A stretch of 61,484 bases of DNA from contig JAPHRK010000038.1 of the NCBI GenBank assembly GCA_026196105.1, forward strand, positions 1 to 61,484. Reading direction: 5' to 3'. Under the pieces are notes generated by a model. That model ran no database searches. It worked only from the letters and a program-made list of their open reading frames with translations, and was not told the origin of the DNA. Shown here piece after piece: positions 18,162 to 26,614 of this stretch. Position 1 is the first letter of the stretch. Every line of letters begins with the position of its first letter. The DNA comes from Rhodospirillales bacterium (lineage in GTDB: Bacteria > Pseudomonadota > Alphaproteobacteria > Rhodospirillales > JAPHRK01). The position numbers and the translations under genes were made by a program.

Positions 18162-19451
18162 ATGGGGGAAATAGAATTCCAGGTAAACGGGTTATCCCCA
18201 GTTGGACAATTAAGTCCTCAAACTTGGATGGAAGAGCCGGGCCTGAAAGCCGTTGTTGCTGCTCTGACGGTTGAGGGAACCGAAATCCGCTATGTGGGCG
18301 GCTGTGTCCGGGACTCCCTTGTTGGTCGTATAGTTAGCGATGTTGATATTGCCACCCCTGAGCCACCAGAAAAAACTTTGCAACGCCTTGAGGCTGCAGA
18401 GATCAAAGCAATTCCGACAGGCATGGCCCACGGCACAATCACGGCTGTTGTTAGTGGGAAGCCTTTTGAGATTACCACTCTGAGAAAAGATGTAGAGACC
18501 GATGGCCGTCATGCTGTCGTTAATTTTACGGATAATTGGATAGAAGATGCCGCCCGGAGGGATTTCACTATCAATGCTCTTTCTGCCACGGTCAGTGGAG
18601 AAATTTATGATCCCTTTGGTGGCATTGATGATTTAGCCACAGGAACCATTCGTTTTGTTGGGCGGGCAAAGGAGCGGATTGAAGAAGATGTTTTACGCAT
18701 CCTTCGATTTTTTAGGTTTTATGCGTATTACGGCCGATCAAGACCAAATCAAGATGCCCTTTTTGCCTGTAAACAATTATCTCCGAATTTAGTCAACCTT
18801 TCAGGGGAAAGATTAAGAACCGAGTTCCTAAAACTCCTTTTAGCTCCAGAACCAGTGAGTGCTCTTACATATATGCGGGAAGCCGTTCTTAAGGTTGTTT
18901 TACCGGAAGTTGCTGATCTTGGCCTTTTGAGAGCATTGGTTTGGTTGGAGACGTCGGCAATTAAGTACGAAACAGTCTGCCCTGATGCTCTACGCCGTTT
19001 TACGGCCCTCTTAAAGGGAAGAGAAGTAGATCATAAAGTTATCAGTGATCGTTTCCGCCTTTCAAATAAACAGCAAGCAAGACTTGGTAAATTGATGTCT
19101 CATGAAGGAGATAATATTTTATGGAATATGACTGAAGACCAATGCCGAAAAGAAATTTACTTGTCGTCTCCTTCAACAGTGCGTGATTTAATATTGCTAA
19201 ATTGGGCAAAAGAGGTATCAGTACAAGCAAAGCTACCGAGAGAGGAAACGGATGGGTGGGTTTCTCTTGTCGAGCTTACTGAAAATTGGGTTGCCCCGTC
19301 TTTTCCTTTAACGGGTAAAGATGCGCTGGATATGGGGATATCTGCAGGGCCAGCCATGGGGAAAAAGCTAAAAAAAGTAGAGGAATGGTGGTTGGACGGA
19401 GGCTGCCGTGAATCTAAAGAAGCCTGCCTACGGGTCTTAAAAAGGCTTTAA
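18162..19451 (+). CDS. cca: CCA tRNA nucleotidyltransferase / poly(A) polymerase family
   Basis: This class II nucleotidyltransferase adds or repairs the 3-prime CCA end of tRNAs. Motif A is RYVGGCVRDSLVG followed by the metal-binding DVDIATP. The template-related motifs RRDFTINALS and the neck region RIEEDVLRILRFFRFYAYYG come next. The length of 429 aa suits the alphaproteobacterial CCA enzyme. Poly(A) polymerase shares these motifs, but gene order with NUDIX and DUF6111 favours the CCA enzyme. The start at 18162 follows a GGTAAGTT ribosome site. Confidence 0.93.
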   Translation: MGEIEFQVNGLSPVGQLSPQTWMEEPGLKAVVAALTVEGTEIRYVGGCVRDSLVGRIVSDVDIATPEPPEKTLQRLEAAEIKAIPTGMAHGTITAVVSGKPFEITTLRKDVETDGRHAVVNFTDNWIEDAARRDFTINALSATVSGEIYDPFGGIDDLATGTIRFVGRAKERIEEDVLRILRFFRFYAYYGRSRPNQDALFACKQLSPNLVNLSGERLRTEFLKLLLAPEPVSALTYMREAVLKVVLPEVADLGLLRALVWLETSAIKYETVCPDALRRFTALLKGREVDHKVISDRFRLSNKQQARLGKLMSHEGDNILWNMTEDQCRKEIYLSSPSTVRDLILLNWAKEVSVQAKLPREETDGWVSLVELTENWVAPSFPLTGKDALDMGISAGPAMGKKLKKVEEWWLDGGCRESKEACLRVLKRL

Positions 19452-19454
19452 GAA

Positions 19455-19530
19455 AGCTCTCAGCTAAATGGGCTGAGGCTCTGCCGCGAACCATTTCGGG
19501 GTAAGCCCAAGGGGGCTGAACGGCCCCGTC
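19455..19530. repeat. GC-rich double hairpin after cca
   Basis: Two inverted repeats lie between cca and the SGNH hydrolase gene. The first is CTCAGC (19459-19464) with GCTGAG (19472-19477), extended by AGC/GCT beyond a one-base bulge. The second is GGGGC (19512-19516) with GCCCC (19523-19527). No T-run follows either, so simple intrinsic termination is unlikely. The block is more GC-rich than its surroundings and looks like a dispersed palindromic element. Confidence 0.45.
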
Positions 19531-19557
19531 CGGCGATTGAGGGCATTAAAAGGGGTT

Positions 19558-20202
19558 ATGATGACAACGCTTAGAATATGTTTTGTCGGTGATAGTATTA
19601 CTGCCGGAACAGGTGACGAAGATTTTTTGGGGTGGCCCGGGCGGCTTTGCCACGAGGAAACATTAAAAGGTCACGACATTACACTCTATAACTTGGGTAT
19701 TCGGGGAGACACCTCAGAGCTCATCCAAGCTCGGTGGAAAGCTGAGTGTGCAGCGCGCTTGCCTGATAACTTAGATGGGGCTTTAGTCTTTTCTTTTGGG
19801 GTTAATGATGCGGCACACGAAGAAGGGTTAGGTATCCGAGTTCCTCTAGAAAAATCCATCGCCAATGCCCGCGATATTTTGAAAGATGCGATTAGGTGGA
19901 AGCCTGTTTTATGGATTGGCCCCCCGCCTATTGATGAAGAAAAGCAGCCGTTCACTCTCCCCAGTGGACAGGTTTTTACCTTTAATAATGAACGATGCAA
20001 GGCCCTTTCAGATGCCTATAAAAGGGAAGCCGCTTTGATGGGGATTCCTTATTTGGATGTTTTTAATTCCCTTGACCATCAAAATATATGGAAGCAATCC
20101 CAAGCTGCCAAAGATGGGATACACCCCCTTGGTGAAGGGTATAAAATTCTTACCGAATTGATCGGCGAATGGGACGCTTGGCGCGCCTGGTTTGATGGAT
20201 GA
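19558..20202 (+). CDS. SGNH/GDSL-family hydrolase
   Basis: A cytosolic esterase/lipase-type hydrolase of about 214 aa. The nucleophile serine is in block I, ICFVGDSITAGTGDE. Block II glycine (NLGIRGDTSELI), block III asparagine (FSFGVNDAAHEE) and the C-terminal DGIHPLGEGY with its Asp-His pair complete the family set. AAAAGGGG precedes two consecutive ATG codons (19558 and 19561); either may be used. The physiological ester is unknown. The next gene overlaps its stop by 8 bp. Confidence 0.9.
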   Translation: MMTTLRICFVGDSITAGTGDEDFLGWPGRLCHEETLKGHDITLYNLGIRGDTSELIQARWKAECAARLPDNLDGALVFSFGVNDAAHEEGLGIRVPLEKSIANARDILKDAIRWKPVLWIGPPPIDEEKQPFTLPSGQVFTFNNERCKALSDAYKREAALMGIPYLDVFNSLDHQNIWKQSQAAKDGIHPLGEGYKILTELIGEWDAWRAWFDG

Positions 20203-20755
20203 GGAAGAACGCAGAGCTTTTGTTACCTCCGTTATAGAGGGACATAAAGAAGCTCTCGACTGTCTCTCGATCCTTAAAAAACTCAATCTCCCTGATGCCT
20301 GGATTGGTGGCGGGTTTGTGCGTAATCCGGTTTGGGACAGGCTTCATGGTTATGAAATTTTTACCCCCTTAAATGATGTGGATGTTCTGTTCTTTGACTC
20401 CGATGATTTGAGCAAGGACACAGAAGGCCTTATTCAAGCCAATCTTTCGAGGGAACTTCCCGAGGCTGCTTGGTCAGTCAAAAACCAGGCCCGAATGCAC
20501 CTCCATAACGGTGACGCGCCTTATGAAAATACGGAACAAGCCGTTGCGCGTTGGGTAGAAACGGCGACGGCTGTTGCGGTACGCCTTGATGAGAATGATA
20601 AATTAGAACTTTGTGCCCCTCATGGTCTGGAAGATTTGACCTCGCTGGTCCTTTGTCCCACGTTAGCCTTCAAACAAAATCTCGCGGTTTTTCAGGGGAG
20701 GATTGAGTCCAAAGAGTGGCTCAAGCTTTGGCCTAAGCTGAGAATTATTCTTTGA
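20195..20755 (+). CDS. Nucleotidyltransferase-like protein (NTP_transf_6 type)
   Basis: A 186-aa protein of the uncharacterised nucleotidyltransferase-like family. It has the nucleotidyltransferase pattern WIGGGFVRNPVWDRLHGY followed by NDVDVLFFD, which supplies a G-G and D-x-D metal site, and a later TAVAVRLDENDKLELCAPHGL. The fold resembles the catalytic half of CCA-adding enzymes, but no tRNA-binding domain is present. It starts within the SGNH gene (ATGGATGA overlap), so it is translationally coupled to it. The target is unknown. Confidence 0.82.
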   Translation: MDEEERRAFVTSVIEGHKEALDCLSILKKLNLPDAWIGGGFVRNPVWDRLHGYEIFTPLNDVDVLFFDSDDLSKDTEGLIQANLSRELPEAAWSVKNQARMHLHNGDAPYENTEQAVARWVETATAVAVRLDENDKLELCAPHGLEDLTSLVLCPTLAFKQNLAVFQGRIESKEWLKLWPKLRIIL

Positions 20756-21212
20756 GTCTGCGCTCGCTATTTTCGATAACCCGTTCGAGCATGGCAAAAA
20801 GCTGCACTTTTTCGTCTTCATTGAAATCTTCTAATAGAAGATCATTCACTGTCTGATAAAAATCAATTAAGTGAGACATCGCTTGGCTTTTAGGGGTGAG
20901 ATACATACGCACAACGCGTCGATCTTTTCCGTCAGGTTTACGTTTAATCAGCCCTTGAGTGACCATGCGGTCTAGGGCGCGAGAAAGGGCTGCATCTTTG
21001 GCCCCATAATACTTCGCCAATTCCCCATTGGTCATGCCATCTTGACGCCAAAGAGCCGATAAAATCACCCATTGAGTAAGGGTCAGCCCATGTGCCTCCA
21101 ATTTTTTCTCACCCAAATTAACGGCTGACCTCTGAGCAAAAGTCAAAAGCCGCCCAATAGCATGAAAGCGGGCTGGGATCGAATTGTTTTCCATGGAGAT
21201 TTTATCCGTCAC
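20745..21212 (-). CDS. MarR-family transcriptional regulator
   Basis: A 155-aa winged-helix dimer-type repressor. The DNA-binding core is LTLTQWVILSALWRQDGMTNGELAKYYG, seen here as the parts LTLTQWVILSALW and NGELAKYYGAKDAALSRALD, with the wing VTQGLIKRKPDGKDRRVVRMYLT. The C-terminal dimerisation helix follows. It converges on the nucleotidyltransferase gene with an 11-bp overlap and is divergent from the RelA/SpoT gene. The start codons would be 12 bp apart if the longest RelA/SpoT frame were used. A second in-frame ATG at 21194 is possible. Confidence 0.92.
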   Translation of the reverse strand: MTDKISMENNSIPARFHAIGRLLTFAQRSAVNLGEKKLEAHGLTLTQWVILSALWRQDGMTNGELAKYYGAKDAALSRALDRMVTQGLIKRKPDGKDRRVVRMYLTPKSQAMSHLIDFYQTVNDLLLEDFNEDEKVQLFAMLERVIENSERRLKE

Positions 21213-21223
21213 AATTATTTCCT

Positions 21224-22603
21224 ATGAAACATTATGGGTCGGAAGGGGGAAGGTGGCAAGCAAGCTTTCATATCTGCACATACCAGCCTAATGAAGTTGA
21301 TCAATTCCCCATGTTTCCTGAATACCAAGTGTATAGTCTGTTAGCCTCTTTACTTCCCCAAAAAGCTGTGAGAGAGTTTCTCAGCTTAATTATTAAGGGC
21401 GGGAATTTGGGAAAATTTAAAACAGTTCCGTCGATTGGTGAAATAAAGCCAAATCGCAGTCAGACAAAATACAGCAAAAGCCAAGTAGCAAAGGTGGGGA
21501 AGAAGCTGAAAGGTCAAATTGATCTTGAGCGATACTCGTGGGAGGAAATTAATAAAATCTTCCGGGTCTCCTATGATTGGATTGATTCCCATGCAACCCC
21601 AATGAAAAAAATCCGTAGCGAGATGATTGGCCGAGTGAGTTCGTTACGCCTCAATGGTATCACGGTTGCTCGCCTTAAAAGAATGCAGTCCGTAAGGAAG
21701 AAGTTGAGAGCCATTAGTGTTAAGCTTGACCAAATTCAAGACCTTGGAGGGTGCCGAATAATTCTCCCTTCGATGGCAGAAGTCAATCGTTTGGTTTCCA
21801 GTCTGCAGGACAAATCCAGACACCCGATATTTGGTGAGAACGATTATATTGCTCTTCCCAAGCCAAGTGGTTATCGGTGCCATCATCTTATTTTCCAATA
21901 CGACGCCAAAGATGATACTGCAATTTTCAATGGCAGAAGAATTGAAGTCCAGGTTAGAACTCGCTTACAGCACTCCTGGGCTACAGCTGTGGAATCTGTT
22001 GGACTCCTTCTTCAGGAAGATATGAAGGCGGGAAAAGGAAACCAAGAGTGGTTGCGACTCTTCGAGTTGATGTCTACAGAATTGGCGTTGGCAGAGGGCA
22101 AAATTCCTGATCCAGATTATCAAGCTCGTAATAAAAGAATTCAAGAAATACGCTCACTGAATACTTCCCTCGGCGCGATTTCTTTATTAGAGGATTTTCG
22201 ACAAGTGGTGCGTCAACTTGATAGAATTCCTCGAGGTAAAAATAAACCTTCATACTACCAACTGGAATATAATCATGATAAGAAAACCGTTTGTGTTCAG
22301 CCAAAATTCTCTACACCAGCAACACTAAACTCCTATCAAAGTTCGCCGAGAAAGGAAGATATTTCTGGTATTGAGTCTTTAAATCGGGTGCTTGTTGAAG
22401 CCGATAAGGTGGAGGATCTAAAAGAGGCCTACCCTAATTATTTCGGTGATGTCCGCATATTTTGTTCGAACCTGCAAAGAATAGTCAACGGTCAAGAGGC
22501 GATTGAGTTCACCATGCCACCTGTTAATTTATATCCCCGTAAAAGAGAAGTTCTAGGTGATCTAAGTTGGCTGCGACCTGGGCGCAATAGGCGGTGGAAG
22601 TAG
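21224..22603 (+). CDS. RelA/SpoT-domain (p)ppGpp synthetase-like protein
   Basis: The protein carries a standalone RelA/SpoT nucleotidyltransferase domain with no HD hydrolase, TGS or ACT domain. Numbered from 21224, the motifs are YSKSQVAKVGKKL (83-95), RLKRMQSVRKKL (150-161), IQDLGGCRIIL (171-181), the G-loop YIALPKPSGYRCHH (208-221) and IEVQVRTRLQHSW (240-252). The C-terminal half has VLVEADKVEDLKEAYPNYF, a known end block of this family. The catalytic Gln/Glu and G-loop Tyr are present, so it may transfer pyrophosphate to a nucleotide or to tRNA. The first 80 residues are not family-like; the real start may be the ATG at 21311 or the TTG at 21407, which has AAGG upstream. Confidence 0.85.
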   Translation: MKHYGSEGGRWQASFHICTYQPNEVDQFPMFPEYQVYSLLASLLPQKAVREFLSLIIKGGNLGKFKTVPSIGEIKPNRSQTKYSKSQVAKVGKKLKGQIDLERYSWEEINKIFRVSYDWIDSHATPMKKIRSEMIGRVSSLRLNGITVARLKRMQSVRKKLRAISVKLDQIQDLGGCRIILPSMAEVNRLVSSLQDKSRHPIFGENDYIALPKPSGYRCHHLIFQYDAKDDTAIFNGRRIEVQVRTRLQHSWATAVESVGLLLQEDMKAGKGNQEWLRLFELMSTELALAEGKIPDPDYQARNKRIQEIRSLNTSLGAISLLEDFRQVVRQLDRIPRGKNKPSYYQLEYNHDKKTVCVQPKFSTPATLNSYQSSPRKEDISGIESLNRVLVEADKVEDLKEAYPNYFGDVRIFCSNLQRIVNGQEAIEFTMPPVNLYPRKREVLGDLSWLRPGRNRRWK

Positions 22604-22656
22604 CGATGATCACCAAGGAAAAATTGGGCTGTAAAATAGTTTGTGATCTATAAATT

Positions 22657-22726
22657 CCTGGGACCAGGTTCAAAGGATTTGAAATCCTTTGCGTGTACGG
22701 GCAGCGCCCGTGGACTTTCTAAAGTC
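22657..22726. repeat. Cluster of four consecutive perfect palindromes
   Basis: Four inverted repeats follow each other in 70 bases. They are CCTGGGACCAGG (22657-22668), CAAAGGATTT with AAATCCTTTG around one base (22671-22691), ACGGGC-AGC-GCCCGT (22697-22711) and GACTTT-CT-AAAGTC (22713-22726). The block lies between the convergent RelA/SpoT and DUF3422 genes. It can act as a bidirectional transcript end, but no T-run follows. The regular build suggests a mobile or dispersed palindromic repeat. Confidence 0.6.
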
Positions 22727-22729
22727 TCT

Positions 22730-24034
22730 CTATTCCTCATCGGCATGCAGACTTTTCTTCATCCGTTTTAACCCCAGCCATACAGCCAGCAAGACTACGG
22801 GGACGGAGATGGCGGTGGCGATGTCTTTGTCTAGGGGGAGGCCTGCGGATTTTAGGCCATTGATGGCGTAGCCAACTAAGCCCACCAAGTAATAACTGAT
22901 GGCGACGACGGAGAGGCCTTCTACGGTTTCTTGTAATCTCAGTTGCAGCTTTGCTCGGCGGTTCATGGATTCTAAGACCGAGCGGTTTTGTTCTTCAAGC
23001 TCTACATCAACACGGGCGCGCAGTAGGCTTGTCACGCGAGAGGCGCGTTTTGACAGGGCTTCCTGGCGTTGTTCTGTGGCTTCGCAGGTTGCCATGGCGG
23101 GGGCGAGACGGCGATCAAGAAATTCGCTGAAAGTTTGCAAACCTTCAATCCGCTCTTGGCGTAACTCATTAAGTCTGCGTATGACAATTTGATAATAGGC
23201 ATGGGCCGCCCGGTAGCGGTAAGAGGATGAGGCAACGATTTCCTCTACATTTGCCGCAAGGTTGGACAGAGATTGTAGCAAGTCAGCGTCTGATTCTTCG
23301 TCGCCGGGGTTTGACATGCGTTGAGCGACTTGGGCGAGCTTACGTTCGGCAGCATTAATCCGAGGGGATGAGTCGCGTGCTAGCGGGAGGGCGGCTAAGG
23401 CGAGATTTCGATAAGTCTCGATTTCCAACAACCTTTGGACCAGACGCCCTGCTTGGCGAGCGGAAAGCCCCTGATCTCGCACCAAAATTCTCCCGAAACC
23501 ATCATCGTGGAGTTTAAGGTCGCTATAAGCGATAGCCCTACCCCCAGCAACGTGACATCCGACAATAGAGTTGCCTTCAAAAAGAAGGGGGAGTTCTTCA
23601 GGGCGGCGTTTATCTTTATCCTTAGGCTCTAAAACTAAATGAACGGCTGCAAACAGCTCTCCTTTGAGGCCCTCCATCCAAGAGGCAGGGAGTAAATTAA
23701 TCACGGGGTCTTGGAAGGGAGTGCCAAATTTGCCCTGTTTAAAAAAAGTATAAGTACAAAATTCTGTATGACGTTCCCAACGAACCCGAAGCCGTGTCCT
23801 CTCTGCCCCACTTAAATCAACGATATAATTTTTGGCATCGGTTGGAGGGAGGGCGGCATTAAAGTGTTCGCAAAGCTTAACCAGACTTTCCCTGTCCGTA
23901 TCCCCACGCGCTTCGCCAGAGAGCAAAGCGATATGACTCACTCGTTCTGGTGACTGCATAGTCTCAAACGGCCGGGCATGCAGTTCGTAGTTTAGCTGCC
24001 CCCGTAAAGGGTGTTTATTGGGTTGGGCATCCAT
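22730..24034 (-). CDS. DUF3422 family membrane-anchored protein
   Basis: The 434-aa protein starts HPLRGQLNYELHARPFETMQ and contains RVSHIALLSGE, hallmarks of DUF3422. The middle part is a long charged coiled-coil region (about residues 240-370). The C terminus has two membrane helices (about 378-397 and 405-425) followed by a short basic tail. Function is not known. Topology suggests an inner-membrane protein with its large domain in the cytoplasm. It converges on the RelA/SpoT gene and lies next to trmL on the same strand, 79 bp after it. Confidence 0.88.
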   Translation of the reverse strand: MDAQPNKHPLRGQLNYELHARPFETMQSPERVSHIALLSGEARGDTDRESLVKLCEHFNAALPPTDAKNYIVDLSGAERTRLRVRWERHTEFCTYTFFKQGKFGTPFQDPVINLLPASWMEGLKGELFAAVHLVLEPKDKDKRRPEELPLLFEGNSIVGCHVAGGRAIAYSDLKLHDDGFGRILVRDQGLSARQAGRLVQRLLEIETYRNLALAALPLARDSSPRINAAERKLAQVAQRMSNPGDEESDADLLQSLSNLAANVEEIVASSSYRYRAAHAYYQIVIRRLNELRQERIEGLQTFSEFLDRRLAPAMATCEATEQRQEALSKRASRVTSLLRARVDVELEEQNRSVLESMNRRAKLQLRLQETVEGLSVVAISYYLVGLVGYAINGLKSAGLPLDKDIATAISVPVVLLAVWLGLKRMKKSLHADEE

Positions 24035-24113
24035 ATTTTATCTCTCATTCCTAAGTCAGTGTGGCTTTGTAACCTGTCGTAAGGGCAAAAAAAAGAAGTA
24101 TGGGAATGCCACT

Positions 24114-24563
24114 TTAGTCGGGAAAACTCCCCACTTGCCTCATAGCTTCGCCTAAAACCATGGCGGCAGAGACGGCAATGTTGAGGGAACGGGCTTCCTT
24201 GACCATGGGTATAAGGACTCGAGCTTCTACAGCATTGTGGATTTCGCCGGGGACTCCGGCACTTTCGCGGCCCAATATGAGTGTATCGCCGGGTTGGAAT
24301 TGGAAATTTGTGTAAGGCACCGAGGCTTTGGTACTCAAAAGAACCTGTCGTCCGGGGCAATCCTGCTTATAGGACTCCCAATTGGCATATCTGGACAGGT
24401 CAACATCTTTAAGGTAATCCATGCCAGAACGCCGCATGCGTTTGTCATCAAGGACAAATCCACAGGGTTCAATAATATTCACAGGTACATTTAAACAAGC
24501 CGCCATACGGAGGATCGTGCCTGTATTTTGCGGGATATCGGGTTGATATAGGGTGATTTCCAT
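24114..24563 (-). CDS. trmL: tRNA (cytidine(34)-2'-O)-methyltransferase
   Basis: This SPOUT-fold methyltransferase modifies the wobble base of leucine tRNAs. At 149 aa it is the minimal TrmL. Motifs are LYQPDIPQNTGTILRMAACL at the N terminus, then the knot-forming LILGRESAGVP and IPMVKEARSLNIAVSAAMVLGEAMRQ near the C terminus. It is divergent from petABC, a common alphaproteobacterial arrangement. Confidence 0.95.
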   Translation of the reverse strand: MEITLYQPDIPQNTGTILRMAACLNVPVNIIEPCGFVLDDKRMRRSGMDYLKDVDLSRYANWESYKQDCPGRQVLLSTKASVPYTNFQFQPGDTLILGRESAGVPGEIHNAVEARVLIPMVKEARSLNIAVSAAMVLGEAMRQVGSFPD

Positions 24564-24688
24564 GTCGTTTAACAGTATTCCCTTATATAAATATGATCTC
24601 TTGAGCTATTTTGAGCGTCTTAGCTCTTTTCTATTGGTGCATTTTCCATTATATCCTAGCCCGGATTACATCTAGTTGGAGTCGTTAA

Positions 24689-24713
24689 GCCTGACAATTT
24701 TCAGGTCTTTTTT
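24689..24713 (+). terminator. Weak terminator-like hairpin in the petA leader
   Basis: CCTGA (24690-24694) pairs with TCAGG (24701-24705) and is followed by TCTTTTTT. It lies 40 bases before the petA ribosome site on the plus strand, with no plus-strand gene before it within range. It could be an attenuator in the petABC leader or chance; the stem is only five base pairs. Confidence 0.25.
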
Positions 24714-24754
24714 CTTCTACTAGATATTTATACGATTTCTGCAGAGGTATTAAA

Positions 24755-25315
24755 ATGGCTGATACGGCATCTACCGCCGTTGACGACAACGGCACCGAAG
24801 AGTCACGTCGTGACTTTTTGTTGCTGGCAACTAGCGCCGTAGGCGCAGTTGGGACGGCCGCCGCTATATGGCCTTTCGTCGACAGCATGAACCCGTCCGC
24901 TGACGTTTTGGCGTTAGCATCGACGGAAATTGATCTTTCTCCTATTGAGGAAGGCCAAAGCATTACCGTTATGTGGCGTGGTAAACCTGTTTTTGTCAGG
25001 AACCGCACCGCTGATGAGATTTCCAAAGCACAAGCCGAGGATTCGGCTGCTATGGTTGATCCTCAAAAAGACGGCGAGCGCATCAAAGAGGGTAAAGACA
25101 ACTGGCTGGTTTTGGTCGGCGTTTGCACCCACTTAGGCTGCATCCCATTGGGTCAGAAAGCTACTGATCCTAAGGGTGAGTATGGTGGCTGGTACTGCCC
25201 TTGCCATGGCTCACATTACGATACCTCAGGTCGCATTCGTAAAGGTCCGGCTCCGACAAATTTGCCGGTTCCACCTTATGAATTCACCTCTGACACCACC
25301 GTGAAAATCGGTTAG
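24755..25315 (+). CDS. petA: Ubiquinol-cytochrome c reductase, Rieske iron-sulfur subunit
   Basis: This is the 2Fe-2S subunit of the cytochrome bc1 complex. It takes one electron from ubiquinol to cytochrome c1 at the periplasmic face. A twin-arginine motif [10 protein letters not shown] (18-27) and the following hydrophobic helix act as the Tat signal and membrane anchor. Cluster ligands are C124 and H126 in CTHLGC and C148 and H151 in CPCHGSH, with C129-C150 as the disulfide. GAGG precedes the ATG. It is the first gene of petABC, 9 bp before petB. Confidence 0.98.
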   Translation: MADTASTAVDDNGTEESRRDFLLLATSAVGAVGTAAAIWPFVDSMNPSADVLALASTEIDLSPIEEGQSITVMWRGKPVFVRNRTADEISKAQAEDSAAMVDPQKDGERIKEGKDNWLVLVGVCTHLGCIPLGQKATDPKGEYGGWYCPCHGSHYDTSGRIRKGPAPTNLPVPPYEFTSDTTVKIG

Positions 25316-25324
25316 GGGGATATT

Positions 25325-26614
25325 ATGAGCGACGTCCAATGGAAAAATCCTGTGGTCAAATGGGTCGATGAACGCCTTCCAGTGTTCTCCCTTATGCACC
25401 ACTCCACAGTTGGCTACCCAACTCCGAAGAACCTGAATTATTGGTGGAACTTCGGCTCTTTGGCTCTGACTTGTTTAATTATTATGATTGTCACCGGTAT
25501 TTTTCTGGCGATGAGTTATACTCCACACGCATCCATGGCATTTGACTCTGTCGAACGTATCATGCGTGACGTCAACTACGGTTGGCTTCTGCGCTACTTA
25601 CACGCCAATGGCGCTTCTATGTTCTTCATTGTGGTTTATATCCACATGTTCAGGAACATGTATTACGGTTCATACCGGGCACCACGGGAAATGCTTTGGT
25701 TCCTCGGACTTGCTATTTACTTAGCAATGATGGCGACTGGTTTCTTAGGTTACGTTCTTCCTTGGGGCCAAATGAGCTTCTGGGGCGCGACGGTTATTAC
25801 TAACCTGTTCTCCGCAATTCCCCTCGTAGGTGACGATGTTGTGACTTGGCTTTGGGGCGGTTTCTCAGTTGATAACCCAACCTTGAACCGTTTCTTCTCG
25901 CTGCACTACCTGCTGCCGTTCGTTATCTTCGCTCTGGTAGCTCTTCACCTTTGGGCTCTTCACGTTGTGAAGTCTAACAACCCAGCAGGTGTTGAAATTA
26001 AGTCTGAAGAAGACACCATTCCATTCCATCCTTACTACACGATCAAAGATCTGTACGGTATTGCGATCTTCATGATCATCTACTTGGCGTTTGTTTTCTG
26101 GGCACCAAACTTTCTTGGTCACCCAGACAACTACATTGAAGCAAACCCAATGGTAACCCCACCGCACATCGTGCCTGAATGGTATTACTTACCTTTCTAT
26201 GCCATCTTGCGGGCTTTCACGGCTGATGCGATCATCTATATTCCTTTCGGATGGTTCTTCATTACGCCTAAGTTGGCTGGTGTTATTGCCATGTTCGGTG
26301 CGATTATCGTGCTGTTCTTCCTGCCTTGGCTTGATACTTCAAAAGTCCTGAGTGCCAAATACCGACCCGTATTCAAGCAGTTCTTCTGGATATTCGTGAT
26401 CAATGTTCTGATCCTCGGCTATTGTGGCGCTAAATCACCTACCGATACCCTGTTTGGAATCAAACTGGAGATCGTTAGCCAAGTTGCTACGTTCTACTAC
26501 TTCGCACATCTTATGGTTTTGACTCCGCTTATCGGCTGGATGGAAAAAACAAGAGAAGTGCCAAACAGTATTGCTGCTGCGGTTACTAAACCTACAAAGA
26601 CGGAGGAAGCATAA
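25325..26614 (+). CDS. petB: Ubiquinol-cytochrome c reductase, cytochrome b subunit
   Basis: This is the membrane core of the bc1 complex. It holds hemes bL and bH and the Qo and Qi sites. The 429-aa length matches bacterial fused-type cytochrome b. Recognisable parts are the first helix ([14 protein letters not shown]), the heme helix [12 protein letters not shown], the [17 protein letters not shown] segment and the Qo-site PEWY motif in [17 protein letters not shown]. Paired heme histidines lie in helices B and D (HLHAxx-like RYLHAN and VALHLWALH). The stop overlaps petC as TAATG. Confidence 0.98.
   Translation: MSDVQWKNPVVKWVDERLPVFSLMHHSTVGYPTPKNLNYWWNFGSLALTCLIIMIVTGIFLAMSYTPHASMAFDSVERIMRDVNYGWLLRYLHANGASMFFIVVYIHMFRNMYYGSYRAPREMLWFLGLAIYLAMMATGFLGYVLPWGQMSFWGATVITNLFSAIPLVGDDVVTWLWGGFSVDNPTLNRFFSLHYLLPFVIFALVALHLWALHVVKSNNPAGVEIKSEEDTIPFHPYYTIKDLYGIAIFMIIYLAFVFWAPNFLGHPDNYIEANPMVTPPHIVPEWYYLPFYAILRAFTADAIIYIPFGWFFITPKLAGVIAMFGAIIVLFFLPWLDTSKVLSAKYRPVFKQFFWIFVINVLILGYCGAKSPTDTLFGIKLEIVSQVATFYYFAHLMVLTPLIGWMEKTREVPNSIAAAVTKPTKTEEA

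Noticed and set aside
23992-24360. Open frame opposite the trmL/DUF3422 junction
   Set aside because: It overlaps two well-supported genes and its protein is low-complexity and unlike any family.
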